A stretch of DNA of 25,373 nt from SIG587 sp045544035 (GTDB lineage Bacteria > Bacillota > Clostridia > Oscillospirales > Acutalibacteraceae): NCBI GenBank assembly GCA_045544035.1, contig JAZPYE010000006.1, positions 1-25,373 of the forward strand, written 5' to 3'. Under the pieces are notes generated by a model, which saw nothing but the letters and a program-made list of their open reading frames with translations, had not been told where the DNA came from and made no database searches. Made by a program: the position numbers and the translations under genes. How positions within the stretch are numbered: the stretch's first letter is position 1; each line of letters opens with the position of its first letter. Shown piece after piece: positions 1 to 6,046 of the stretch.

Positions 1-12
1 TCGGTACCCTCC
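1..12 (-). promoter_or_regulatory. Ribosome binding site of the next gene (expected rplA)
   Basis: Directly after the rplK stop codon the minus strand reads GGAGGGTACCGA, a good Shine-Dalgarno sequence, and the window then ends. In Firmicutes the gene after rplK is usually rplA (ribosomal protein L1), so this is probably its ribosome binding site. The identity is inferred from gene order only. Confidence 0.6.
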
Positions 13-438
13 TTAGTCTACAACTGTCACGCCCATGCTGCGAGCAGTACCTGCGATCATGCTCATAGCACTTTCAACAGAGCTTGCGTTAAGGTCGGGC
101 ATCTTGGTTTCAGCGATCTTCTTGATCTGCTCTTTGGTGATAGAAGCAACCTTAGTCTTGTTCGGAACACCGGAAGCAGTCTCAATGCCGCAAGCCTTCT
201 TAATAAGAACAGCTGCGGGGGGAGTCTTAGTGATGAAAGAGAAAGAACGGTCAGCGTAAACTGTGATTACAACAGGGATGATAAGACCCATGTCGTTCTT
301 GGTTCTTTCGTTGAATTCCTTAGTGAAGTTAGGAATCGGAATACCATACTGACCGAGTGCAGGACCGATAGGAGGCTGAGGAGTAGCCTTACCTGCGGGA
401 ATCTGCAATTTAATGTAACCTGTAATTTTCTGAGCCAT
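13..438 (-). CDS. rplK: Ribosomal protein L11
   Basis: 50S ribosomal protein L11, which binds 23S rRNA at the GTPase-associated centre together with L10 and L7/L12. The protein starts MAQKITGYIKLQIPAGKATP and carries the family's proline-rich N-terminal signature (PPIGPALGQYGI) and the C-terminal rRNA-binding part ending in GVTVVD. The open frame extends upstream to 546, but the start at 438 gives 141 residues, the usual L11 length, and sits eight bases after GGAGGTG. It is the fourth gene of the rpmG-secE-nusG-rplK operon. The 154-nt gap to nusG is long for this operon and holds a folded leader (see 456-554). Confidence 0.97.
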   Translation of the reverse strand: MAQKITGYIKLQIPAGKATPQPPIGPALGQYGIPIPNFTKEFNERTKNDMGLIIPVVITVYADRSFSFITKTPPAAVLIKKACGIETASGVPNKTKVASITKEQIKKIAETKMPDLNASSVESAMSMIAGTARSMGVTVVD

Positions 439-455
439 TATTTGCACCTCCAAAA

Positions 456-554
456 TTCGTGGTAGTGGTGATTTTTCACCTTGTCGAAGCGGTACGTTAT
501 TCCCGCCTCTCCCACCGTGGCACTTAAAATTTGTGCCGTTCGGCAAAATAGCCG
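456..554 (-). promoter_or_regulatory. Folded mRNA leader of rplK, candidate autoregulatory site
   Basis: The nusG-rplK gap contains a series of complementary arms on the minus strand: 541-544 with 551-554, 519-523 with 533-537 (GGCAC/GUGCC), 489-492 with 503-506 (GCGG/CCGC), and 467-471 with 476-480 (GGUGA/UCACC). An outer GUGG/CCAC pair (512-515 with 459-462) encloses the last two. The set ends just before the rplK ribosome binding site. L11-L1 operons are classically repressed by L1 binding to the mRNA near rplK, so this may be that site. The folding was done by eye; the L1 link is inference. Confidence 0.4.
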
Positions 555-592
555 TTTTTTAAACAAATGCTTAAAGCATTCATTTACATAAA

Positions 593-1120
593 TTAGTCTG
601 CGAGTTTAATTTGGTCAAGCTCCATTTGAACAGGGGTTTCCCTGCCAAACATGGAAAGAACAACACAAACATTGTTTGCGGGAATGTCAATTTCTTTAAC
701 AACGCCGCTGTAGCCCTCCAGAGGACCACTGATAATGTTAACTGTGTCGCCAACCTGATAGCCAACCTCAACAGTGTGTTTTTCAACACCTAACGCCGCA
801 ACCTCACTATCGGTGAGGGGAACGGGTTTCGAGGCAGGGCCGACAAAGCCCGTAACACCTCTTATATTGCGAACGACATACCATGAGTCGTCGGTCACAA
901 TCATTTTGATAAGAACATATCCGGGGAAAATTTTTCTTTCAACTTCCCTTTTCTTGTCGTCCTTAATTTCGGTTACGGTTTCGGTGGGGATTTTAATATC
1001 AACGATTAAATCCTGCATTCCGCGGTTTTCAACCAACTTTTCAAGGTCGTTGGCAACCTTGTTTTCGTAACCCGAATAGGTATGAATTACATACCATTTT
1101 GCTTCATTAGTTTCAGACAT
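593..1120 (-). CDS. nusG: Transcription termination/antitermination factor NusG
   Basis: NusG binds the RNA polymerase clamp helices through its NGN domain and contacts Rho or the ribosome through its KOW domain. The NGN domain is visible from about residue 7 (KWYVIHTYSGYE) through KIFPGYVLIKM (63-73) and VRNIRGVTGFVG (83-94). The KOW motif follows at about 122-146 (VGDTVNIISGPLEGYSGVV). At 175 residues it is a normal single-copy NusG without insertions. The start is preceded by a GGAGG-type site, and the gene lies 26 bp after secE in the same operon. Confidence 0.97.
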   Translation of the reverse strand: MSETNEAKWYVIHTYSGYENKVANDLEKLVENRGMQDLIVDIKIPTETVTEIKDDKKREVERKIFPGYVLIKMIVTDDSWYVVRNIRGVTGFVGPASKPVPLTDSEVAALGVEKHTVEVGYQVGDTVNIISGPLEGYSGVVKEIDIPANNVCVVLSMFGRETPVQMELDQIKLAD

Positions 1121-1146
1121 TGCTCTCTACCTCCTTTAATACAGCC

Positions 1147-1827
1147 CTATGCGCCGATGTTAAGGATTAATTTAAGCAACTGACCAAGACCAAAATCCCA
1201 GAGCCAGATGAAAGCTCCGATAATAAGGCAGATAACAAGCACTACTAATGTGTTCTTTGCAACATCCTTTAAGGTTGGCCAAACGATTTTCTTTGCTTCG
1301 CTCTTGTAATCGCGGAAGAAAAGAACAATGCGCTTTAAAAGAACAACCTTGCCCTTTGACTCACTTACCTCAATGTAATCGGCAATGAGAAGATGTGCAA
1401 CTGCAGCAGCACAGCTCAAAAACAAAACTATGCAAACCACGGGCACGGCCCACTCATAACGAACGGCAGAAACCGATTTTATAGGACGTGTGTCAACAAA
1501 ATATGTTGCATTGCTCAATGTGACAACCAGCATATAAATAGCGCCAAAAAGCATTGCTGCAGGGGCAACGAAGCGGGAAATTTTAGCCTTCTTTGTGAAG
1601 GTTAGGCCTGCGGCAACGGCTGAAATTGCTGTGATAATAAAGCACAAAAGCAAATCAGCAGATTTTGCAAGGTCAAATTCTCCGCCGCCAAAGCTAAGCT
1701 GTGCGCCGTTAAATGCCAGGTCTTTACCATGAGAAACAATTGTTGCAAAAGGGCAAAAGAAAAGTACCAGTGCTGCTACGCTTAAAACCAGCGCGAGAAT
1801 GCGGCAAATATTGTTTGTAACTTTCAT
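1147..1827 (-). CDS. secE: Preprotein translocase subunit SecE with an N-terminal multi-membrane extension
   Basis: SecE clamps SecY in the SecYEG protein-export channel. The SecE core occupies only the last ~65 residues: an amphipathic helix with FFRDYKSEAKKIVWPT (170-185), then one membrane helix (about 192-218). Ordinary bacterial single-helix SecE is about 60-75 residues long. Here about 160 residues precede the core and hold four further predicted membrane segments (about 8-30, 58-78, 87-108, 126-148). There is no internal ATG, GTG or TTG in frame with a ribosome binding site before the core, so I read it as one 226-residue fusion. The start at 1827 follows GGAGGCG, which overlaps the rpmG stop. 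The place between rpmG and nusG is the standard one for secE. The role of the extension is unknown. Confidence 0.9.
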   Translation of the reverse strand: MKVTNNICRILALVLSVAALVLFFCPFATIVSHGKDLAFNGAQLSFGGGEFDLAKSADLLLCFIITAISAVAAGLTFTKKAKISRFVAPAAMLFGAIYMLVVTLSNATYFVDTRPIKSVSAVRYEWAVPVVCIVLFLSCAAAVAHLLIADYIEVSESKGKVVLLKRIVLFFRDYKSEAKKIVWPTLKDVAKNTLVVLVICLIIGAFIWLWDFGLGQLLKLILNIGA

Positions 1828-1837
1828 TTTGCGCCTC

Positions 1838-1987
1838 CTACTTTGTTTCCTTGTGTACGGTGTGCTTTTTGCAGAACCTGCAGTACTTGTTCATCTCAAG
1901 ACGGTCAGGGTCATTCTTCTTGTTTTTCATTGTGTTGTAGTTGCGTTGCTTGCATTCGGTACAAGCCAAAGTGATTTTTACTCTCAT
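1838..1987 (-). CDS. rpmG: Ribosomal protein L33 (zinc-binding, CxxC form)
   Basis: A 49-residue protein starting MRVKITLACTECKQRNYNT and ending FCKKHTVHKETK. It has the two CxxC pairs (CTEC and CRFC) of the zinc-binding form of L33, rather than the cysteine-free paralogue some bacteria use under zinc shortage. L33 sits near the E site of the 50S subunit. It is the first gene of the operon, with GGGAGGTG eight bases before the ATG. The stop codon overlaps the secE ribosome binding site, so the two are probably translationally coupled. A promoter and a ~200-nt leader lie upstream. Confidence 0.96.
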   Translation of the reverse strand: MRVKITLACTECKQRNYNTMKNKKNDPDRLEMNKYCRFCKKHTVHKETK

Positions 1988-1989
1988 TT

Positions 1990-2185
1990 TTCGGCACCTC
2001 CCGTTTTACGGAAATATTTTTTCCCGCCTTATGAGAACGGCGGGTAAAGAGCCTCCCTCAGACCTTTTCGCCCTTGGCAAACCCGATTCCACAACATTTT
2101 GTTGAGGGCGGGAAAAGCACATACCAAATAGGCAAAAAGCCTTTCATTTGGTCTTTTTTTGCAAAAAAAAAGAACCTACAGAGGT
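1990..2185 (-). promoter_or_regulatory. Long structured 5' leader of the rpmG-secE-nusG-rplK operon
   Basis: About 200 nt separate the promoter from rpmG. On the minus strand they contain several hairpins: ACCAAAU/AUUUGGU enclosing AGGC/GCCU (near 2113-2151), CAACA/UGUUG inside GCCCU/AGGGC (near 2070-2110), and CCCGCC/GGCGGG (near 2022-2043) just before the ribosome binding site. None is followed by a U-tract on this strand, so control, if any, would act on translation or antitermination. I do not recognise a known leader class. Confidence 0.4.
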
Positions 2186-2191
2186 AGTATG

Positions 2192-2220
2192 ATTATATCA
2201 CAGCACCTCTGTAAAGTCAA
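2192..2220 (-). promoter_or_regulatory. SigA-type promoter of the rpmG operon
   Basis: Minus strand TTGACT, 17-nt spacer, TATAAT: eleven of twelve consensus bases with ideal spacing. This fits a strong housekeeping promoter for ribosomal and secretion genes. Confidence 0.9.
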
Positions 2221-2242
2221 CAGTTTTTTTGTTCTTTTTATT

Positions 2243-2420
2243 TAAGTAAACACGAATAATCCGAATCTGCCTAAAATGGCAGAATTTTATAGGAATGAGA
2301 TTTTTGGCTGTGCGAGACACAAAACGCAGTTAATCCTTTTTTGGATTGACAAGTATTTTAACAAAGCAAAGGCGAAAATCTCACCTCTAAAATCAGATTT
2401 GAATTATTCGTGTTTACTTA
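2243..2420. mobile_element. MITE-like palindromic element, 178 bp, overlapping the end of rlmH
   Basis: A perfect 18-bp inverted repeat (2243-2260 TAAGTAAACACGAATAAT and its complement at 2403-2420) bounds the segment. The similarity of the two arms continues inwards imperfectly for about 30 more bases (AATCTG, then TTTTA..GG..TGAGATTTT). No gene is inside. The ends can be read as AGTAAACACG flanked by TA on both sides, which would fit the TA target duplication of IS630/mariner-type MITEs; this is inference. The right arm supplies the last lysine codon and the stop codon of rlmH. Confidence 0.7.
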
Positions 2421-2896
2421 TGATATTCCCCACCCGAACTTATCATAAAAGCGCGGTAAATTTGTTCAAGCAGCATAACGCGGGCAAGCTTGTGGGGGAA
2501 GGTCATTTTGGACATTGAAAGTTTGAATTTCGCAAGACTTTTTATCCTGTTGTGAAGCCCATAAGAGCTACCTATTATAAATACAACATTTCCCGTGCCG
2601 AAATCGGCAACCTCCATAATTTTTTCAGAAAGCTCCTCGCTGGAAACTTGCTTGCCCTCAATGCAAAGGGCAAAAACCTCGGCATTTTGAGGTATTTTCT
2701 TTTCTATCAGCGCCGCCTCGCTTAACAGGGCCTTTTCTATTTCACCGCTGCTCGGGTTATCGGGCAAAATGGCAGGACTTATTTCCACTGTTTTAAGCTC
2801 ACAAAATCGGGAAAGCCGCTTTTCATATTCCTTTGCCGCTTCAATAAAAAACTTTTCCTTTAATCCGCCAAGGACAATTAGCGTTACCTTTATCAC
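2414..2896 (-). CDS. rlmH: 23S rRNA (pseudouridine1915-N3)-methyltransferase RlmH
   Basis: RlmH is a SPOUT-class enzyme that methylates pseudouridine 1915 in helix 69 of 23S rRNA using S-adenosylmethionine. Visible family features are the start IKVTLIVLGGLKEKFF, the cofactor loop VVFIIGSSYGLHNRI, the segment MTFPHKLARVMLLEQIYRAF, and the conserved C-terminal end YHK. I place the start at a GTG at 2896, seven bases after AGGAGG, giving 160 residues, the normal size; an upstream ATG would add twelve unsupported residues. The GTG shares four bases (GTGA) with the walJ stop, so the genes are coupled. The last codon and stop lie inside a palindromic element. Confidence 0.96.
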   Translation of the reverse strand: MIKVTLIVLGGLKEKFFIEAAKEYEKRLSRFCELKTVEISPAILPDNPSSGEIEKALLSEAALIEKKIPQNAEVFALCIEGKQVSSEELSEKIMEVADFGTGNVVFIIGSSYGLHNRIKSLAKFKLSMSKMTFPHKLARVMLLEQIYRAFMISSGGEYHK

Positions 2897-3678
2897 AGCG
2901 CAACCTCCTGACAGCCGTATTTCCCTGCGCAAAAAATTGCATAATCCTCCCCTGCCACGGCGCCAATGTCCATAAGGGCGGCCTTAGCGCAGGAAAGGGC
3001 AATAGCGTGGGTGTTGTTCTGTTTGCTTATGTGACCTAAAATAAAGTGGGTGGTGCCGCTTTTAAAAAGTGCGGGTAATATAGCCGCGCAGGCATTGTTC
3101 GAAAGATGTCCGTGGTCAGAGCCCACGCGAAGTTTCAGTTCGTGGGGATAAGGCCCGTCACGAAGCATCTTTAAATCGTGGTTTGATTCAATAACCACGC
3201 CACGGCAGCCCTTTAAGTTTTCCAAAACCTCATCGCTTACAAAACCTAAATCGGTGCATACCGCCACCGAGCAGGTGCCACTTAAATCAAAACGGTAACC
3301 GCTGGAGCCCTCACAGTCGTGGCTGGTGGGAAAGCGGGTGACACAAACGCCCTCTACCTTGAATTTTCCGTCAACGGCTGCGGCGGTGTGTTCCTCGGTT
3401 AAAATTTCCTTTTCATAAAGGGCCGCAAGGGTTTTTTCTGATGCGAACACAGGCACCTTTAAGGTTTTTAGCAAAACCTTAAGTCCCTTCACGTGGTCGG
3501 TGTGCCCGTGGGTTATAAAAATGCCCTTGATAGCATCCTTATCATAGCCCCGTTTATCGAGAGCATTTAAAATATTTTTAGCGCTAACCCCCGCATCAAC
3601 CAAAAAAGCGGTGCCGCGGGCACTTATGTATGTACAGTTTCCGTCACTGCCACTGAACAGTGAACAAAGTTTAGCCAT
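2893..3678 (-). CDS. walJ: WalJ/YycJ-type metallo-beta-lactamase-fold hydrolase
   Basis: A 261-residue metallo-beta-lactamase-fold protein with the metal-binding motif THGHTDH (56-62), a further metal-ligand region PTSHDCEGSSGYRF, and ESNHD and SDHGHLSN downstream. The start, LCSLFSGSDGNCTYI, is typical of the YycJ/WalJ family, which often lies close to rlmH in Firmicutes and in bacilli belongs to the WalRK (cell-wall stress) locus. Nuclease activity has been reported for relatives. No walRK genes are next to it here. It overlaps rlmH by four bases. Its ribosome binding site (AAAGAGGT) abuts the end of a palindromic element at 3696, so its promoter must be inside or beyond that element. Confidence 0.92.
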   Translation of the reverse strand: MAKLCSLFSGSDGNCTYISARGTAFLVDAGVSAKNILNALDKRGYDKDAIKGIFITHGHTDHVKGLKVLLKTLKVPVFASEKTLAALYEKEILTEEHTAAAVDGKFKVEGVCVTRFPTSHDCEGSSGYRFDLSGTCSVAVCTDLGFVSDEVLENLKGCRGVVIESNHDLKMLRDGPYPHELKLRVGSDHGHLSNNACAAILPALFKSGTTHFILGHISKQNNTHAIALSCAKAALMDIGAVAGEDYAIFCAGKYGCQEVAL

Positions 3679-3695
3679 AAATCAAATACCTCTTT

Positions 3696-3970
3696 AAGTT
3701 GGCGAGAGTCAAACCCGATACGGTTTCTTTCCCCGCCTTTAATCATCTAACTTTGCGTATTTTTTTGCAAGGCGGCAGCCTTGCGGCAAAATTACGCTTC
3801 GTAAGCTTAATAAATTCGTTGGCAGAAACTCTTCGACCTTTCAAAACTAAAATTTTCGTGTCAGAGGAAGCCGACAAAACGCAGAAATACCGGCGTATTT
3901 CAAGTTTTGAGGCAAACTATTACCGAAAATTTTGTTTTGAAGGCGTGACGCGTTCGACTCTCGCCAACTT
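3696..3970. mobile_element. MITE-like element, 275 bp, between walJ and murA
   Basis: A perfect 15-bp inverted repeat (AAGTTGGCGAGAGTC at 3696-3710 and its complement at 3956-3970) bounds the segment. The likeness continues for about 17 more bases (AAACCCGATACGG against GAACGCGTCACGC). The interior has no gene homologue; a 105-codon plus-strand frame runs through it and out of its right end, which looks accidental. I see no clear target duplication. It differs in sequence from the element at 2243-2420, so two unrelated small palindromic elements flank walJ-rlmH. Confidence 0.65.
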
Positions 3971-3973
3971 GGA

Positions 3974-3999
3974 AAAAGGGCGAACAGTGTTCGCCCTTA
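3974..3999 (-). terminator. Intrinsic terminator of murA
   Basis: Eighteen bases after the murA stop the minus strand reads AAGGGCGAAC-ACT-GTTCGCCCTT followed by TTT and CC: a ten-base-pair stem with a short T-tract. It lies between murA and the 3696-3970 element. Confidence 0.85.
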
Positions 4000-4017
4000 T
4001 ATATTATAATGTATAAC

Positions 4018-5304
4018 CTATTCCGCTTTCAGAATTTCGCCGCCCTCAAAGTAGGTAACCCTTTTAATGTCACCGCCTAAAGAGGAGAACTTCTGGACAA
4101 CATCCTCATAACCTCTATCAATATGACCGATGTCGGTGATTTCGGTGGTGCCTTCAGCCATTAGGCCTGCAATTATCATTGCCGCACCCGCCCTTAAATC
4201 GGTTGCCTTAACAGGGGCACTAATTAGCTTTTCAACGCCTGTTATAACCGCCATTTTGCCATCCACCTGAATGTCGGCACCCATAAGGGTTAATTGGTCA
4301 ACATAACGAAAACGATTGTCCCACACACCCTCAGTCACGATGCTTGTGCCTTCGCACAGGGTGAGCATGGTGGCAATTTGGGGCTGCATATCGGTGGGGA
4401 AACCTGGGTGGGGCATTGTCTTAACGTTGCAGCGCCTCGGGCGCTTGTCCATCTTTATGCGAACAGCCTCATCAAACTGCTCAATTTCGGCGCCCATTTC
4501 CGAAAGCTTCGATAAAATTGATTCAAGGTGCTTAGGTGTTACATTAGTAATTGTAACATCGCCCTTTGTGGCAGCCGCTGCGGCAAGGTAGGTTCCCGCT
4601 TCAATCTGGTCGGGAATAATGCTATAGGTGGTGCCCTCAAGGTGTTCAACACCACGGATTTTAATAATGTTGGTTCCTGCGCCCATAATGTTAGCACCCA
4701 TGGAGTTAAGGAAGTTTGCAAGGTCAACAATGTGGGGCTCTCTTGCGGCGTTTTCAATAACCGTCATGCCTCTAACCTTTGTTGCAGCAAGCATAATGTT
4801 AATGGTGGCTCCAACCGACACAACATCTAAATAAATGGAGCAGCCGCCAAGGCGCTGTGCCTTAGCATCAACCATACCGTTTTCAATGGTAACCTTAGCG
4901 CCCAGTGCTTCAAAGCCCTTAATGTGCTGGTCAATGGGGCGAACACCGAAATCACAACCACCTGGAGGGGCAACTCTGGCGTGCTGCATGCGGCCTAGTA
5001 GTGCGCCTAAAAAATAACTTGATGCGCGCATTCCCTTTGCCATATCCTGGGTAACAATAAAGGAGTTAACCCCTGTGGGGTCAATTTCCACCGTGGCGGA
5101 ATCAATAACCTTTACCTTGGCGCCAAGGGCTGATAAAACCTTGTAAATTGCCGAAACATCGGAAATATTCGGTAAATTTTCAATCCGACAGGGACTGTCG
5201 GCAAGTAACACTGCGGGTAAAATAGCAACTGCGGCATTCTTTGCGCCGCTTATGCGAACGCTGCCAACAAGCCTTTTCCCTCCGTTAATTACTATCTTCT
5301 CCAA
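4018..5304 (-). CDS. murA: UDP-N-acetylglucosamine 1-carboxyvinyltransferase
   Basis: MurA transfers enolpyruvate from phosphoenolpyruvate to UDP-GlcNAc, the first committed step of peptidoglycan synthesis, and is the fosfomycin target. The frame opens upstream at a GTG (5313), but that GTG overlaps the AAGGAG ribosome binding site. A TTG at 5304 is eight bases downstream of the site and gives a protein beginning (M)EKIVINGGKRLVGSV, which lines up with other MurA N-termini. With this start the substrate residues fall at Lys22-Asn23 and the active-site cysteine at Cys117 (PPGGCDFGVRPIDQH), the canonical numbering. Length 428, complete. It has its own consensus promoter and terminator, so it is probably monocistronic. 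Confidence 0.96.
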   Translation of the reverse strand: MEKIVINGGKRLVGSVRISGAKNAAVAILPAVLLADSPCRIENLPNISDVSAIYKVLSALGAKVKVIDSATVEIDPTGVNSFIVTQDMAKGMRASSYFLGALLGRMQHARVAPPGGCDFGVRPIDQHIKGFEALGAKVTIENGMVDAKAQRLGGCSIYLDVVSVGATINIMLAATKVRGMTVIENAAREPHIVDLANFLNSMGANIMGAGTNIIKIRGVEHLEGTTYSIIPDQIEAGTYLAAAAATKGDVTITNVTPKHLESILSKLSEMGAEIEQFDEAVRIKMDKRPRRCNVKTMPHPGFPTDMQPQIATMLTLCEGTSIVTEGVWDNRFRYVDQLTLMGADIQVDGKMAVITGVEKLISAPVKATDLRAGAAMIIAGLMAEGTTEITDIGHIDRGYEDVVQKFSSLGGDIKRVTYFEGGEILKAE

Positions 5305-5345
5305 TTTCGGCACTCCTTAGTGTGTTTACATAATCCAACGACTAC

Positions 5346-5374
5346 ATTATATATCTTTTAAGTGCTTATGTCAA
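5346..5374 (-). promoter_or_regulatory. SigA-type promoter of murA
   Basis: Minus strand TTGACA, 17-nt spacer, TATAAT: a perfect consensus match, about 40 bases before the murA start. Confidence 0.93.
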
Positions 5375-5386
5375 TTGTTTTGTTTT

Positions 5387-5914
5387 TTAGTCCTCAAGCT
5401 GTTTGCCTAAAAATGCAGCGGCAACACGGGCTAAATTAACATCGCTCTCCCCTGCTGCGCCGCCCTCATCGGAAACAAGCAAGACAACCGCACCGCAAAC
5501 ATCCCCAGCCGATAAAATCGGCGAAATGGCGGCAGTTGCCCGCTCAACCCCTTCAAGCGCGGAGTTCTCATCAAAAAGCACCGTTTTTCTTTCCTCCATA
5601 ACGCTCTCTAAAAAAGGAGTCACCCTGCGCTCAATAACCTCTTTTTTGGAAATGCCCGCCGCCGCAATGCAGTGGTCTCGGTCACATATTATAATAGGAA
5701 GTCTAGTACCAATAGATAAACTCTCAGCATAAATCGCCGCAACCTCCGAAAGCTCACCAATGGGGGAATATTTTTTAAATACAACCTCTCCGTTAGTCCC
5801 TGTAAAAATTTCTAAAGGGTCCCCCTCGCGAATTCTCATCGTTCTTCTGATTTCTTTGGGAATAACAACCCTTCCTAAATCATCAATGCGGCGTACAATT
5901 CCTGTTGCTTTCAT
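5387..5914 (-). CDS. spoVT: Stage V sporulation protein T, AbrB-family regulator
   Basis: SpoVT is a DNA-binding regulator that tunes SigG-dependent genes in the forespore. The N-terminal swapped-hairpin AbrB domain is obvious (MKATGIVRRIDDLGRVVIPK, then EIRRTMRIREGDPLEIF, residues 1-40). The C-terminal GAF-like domain follows (about 55-175), the architecture of SpoVT rather than of short AbrB. At 175 residues it is close to the Bacillus length of 178. It marks the organism as a spore former. The start follows GAGGAG. A palindrome and a possible SigG-like promoter lie directly upstream, and truncated copies of its 5' end occur at 10575 and 12628. Confidence 0.95.
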   Translation of the reverse strand: MKATGIVRRIDDLGRVVIPKEIRRTMRIREGDPLEIFTGTNGEVVFKKYSPIGELSEVAAIYAESLSIGTRLPIIICDRDHCIAAAGISKKEVIERRVTPFLESVMEERKTVLFDENSALEGVERATAAISPILSAGDVCGAVVLLVSDEGGAAGESDVNLARVAAAFLGKQLED

Positions 5915-5941
5915 ATATAAATCTCCTCTTTTTACAAATTT

Positions 5942-5963
5942 AGTGTGATATTAGTATCACACT
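5942..5963 (-). promoter_or_regulatory. Palindrome and possible SigG-like promoter of spoVT
   Basis: AGTGTGATA and TATCACACT form a nine-base inverted repeat around four bases, directly upstream of the spoVT ribosome binding site. The minus strand contains GATACTA inside the palindrome and CATAA 16 bases before it, which resembles a SigG/SigF-type promoter (-10 CATACTA); spoVT is SigG-dependent in Bacillus. The GATACTAA is kept in the truncated spoVT-like copy near 10611-10622. The palindrome is seen directly; the sigma assignment is inference. Confidence 0.4.
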
Positions 5964-6012
5964 TTTTGTAGAAATTATGAGCAGATTTTCCAAATGTTTT
6001 TGGATTATAGAC

Positions 6013-6044
6013 AAAGAGACGACACTGAAATGTGCCGTCTCTTT
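6013..6044 (-). terminator. Intrinsic terminator, probably bidirectional
   Basis: AAAGAGACGRCAC and GTGYCGTCTCTTT form a thirteen-base stem three bases after the stop of the gene ending at 6047, followed by a short run of T on either strand. It separates the accessory block from the spoVT promoter. Confidence 0.8.
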
Positions 6045-6046
6045 TC

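Noticed and set aside
439..546. N-terminal extension of L11 up to 546
   Set aside because: It would exceed the family length by 36 residues and covers the folded leader and ribosome binding site.
593..1070. Plus-strand ORFs opposite nusG
   Set aside because: Shadows of a highly conserved gene; no initiation signals.
3699..4016. 105-codon plus-strand ORF
   Set aside because: It lies within and beyond a palindromic element and runs through the murA terminator; no ribosome binding site and no recognisable domain.
5942..5967. Plus-strand terminator (stem followed by TTTTT)
   Set aside because: No plus-strand gene lies upstream; the palindrome is better placed as an operator of spoVT.
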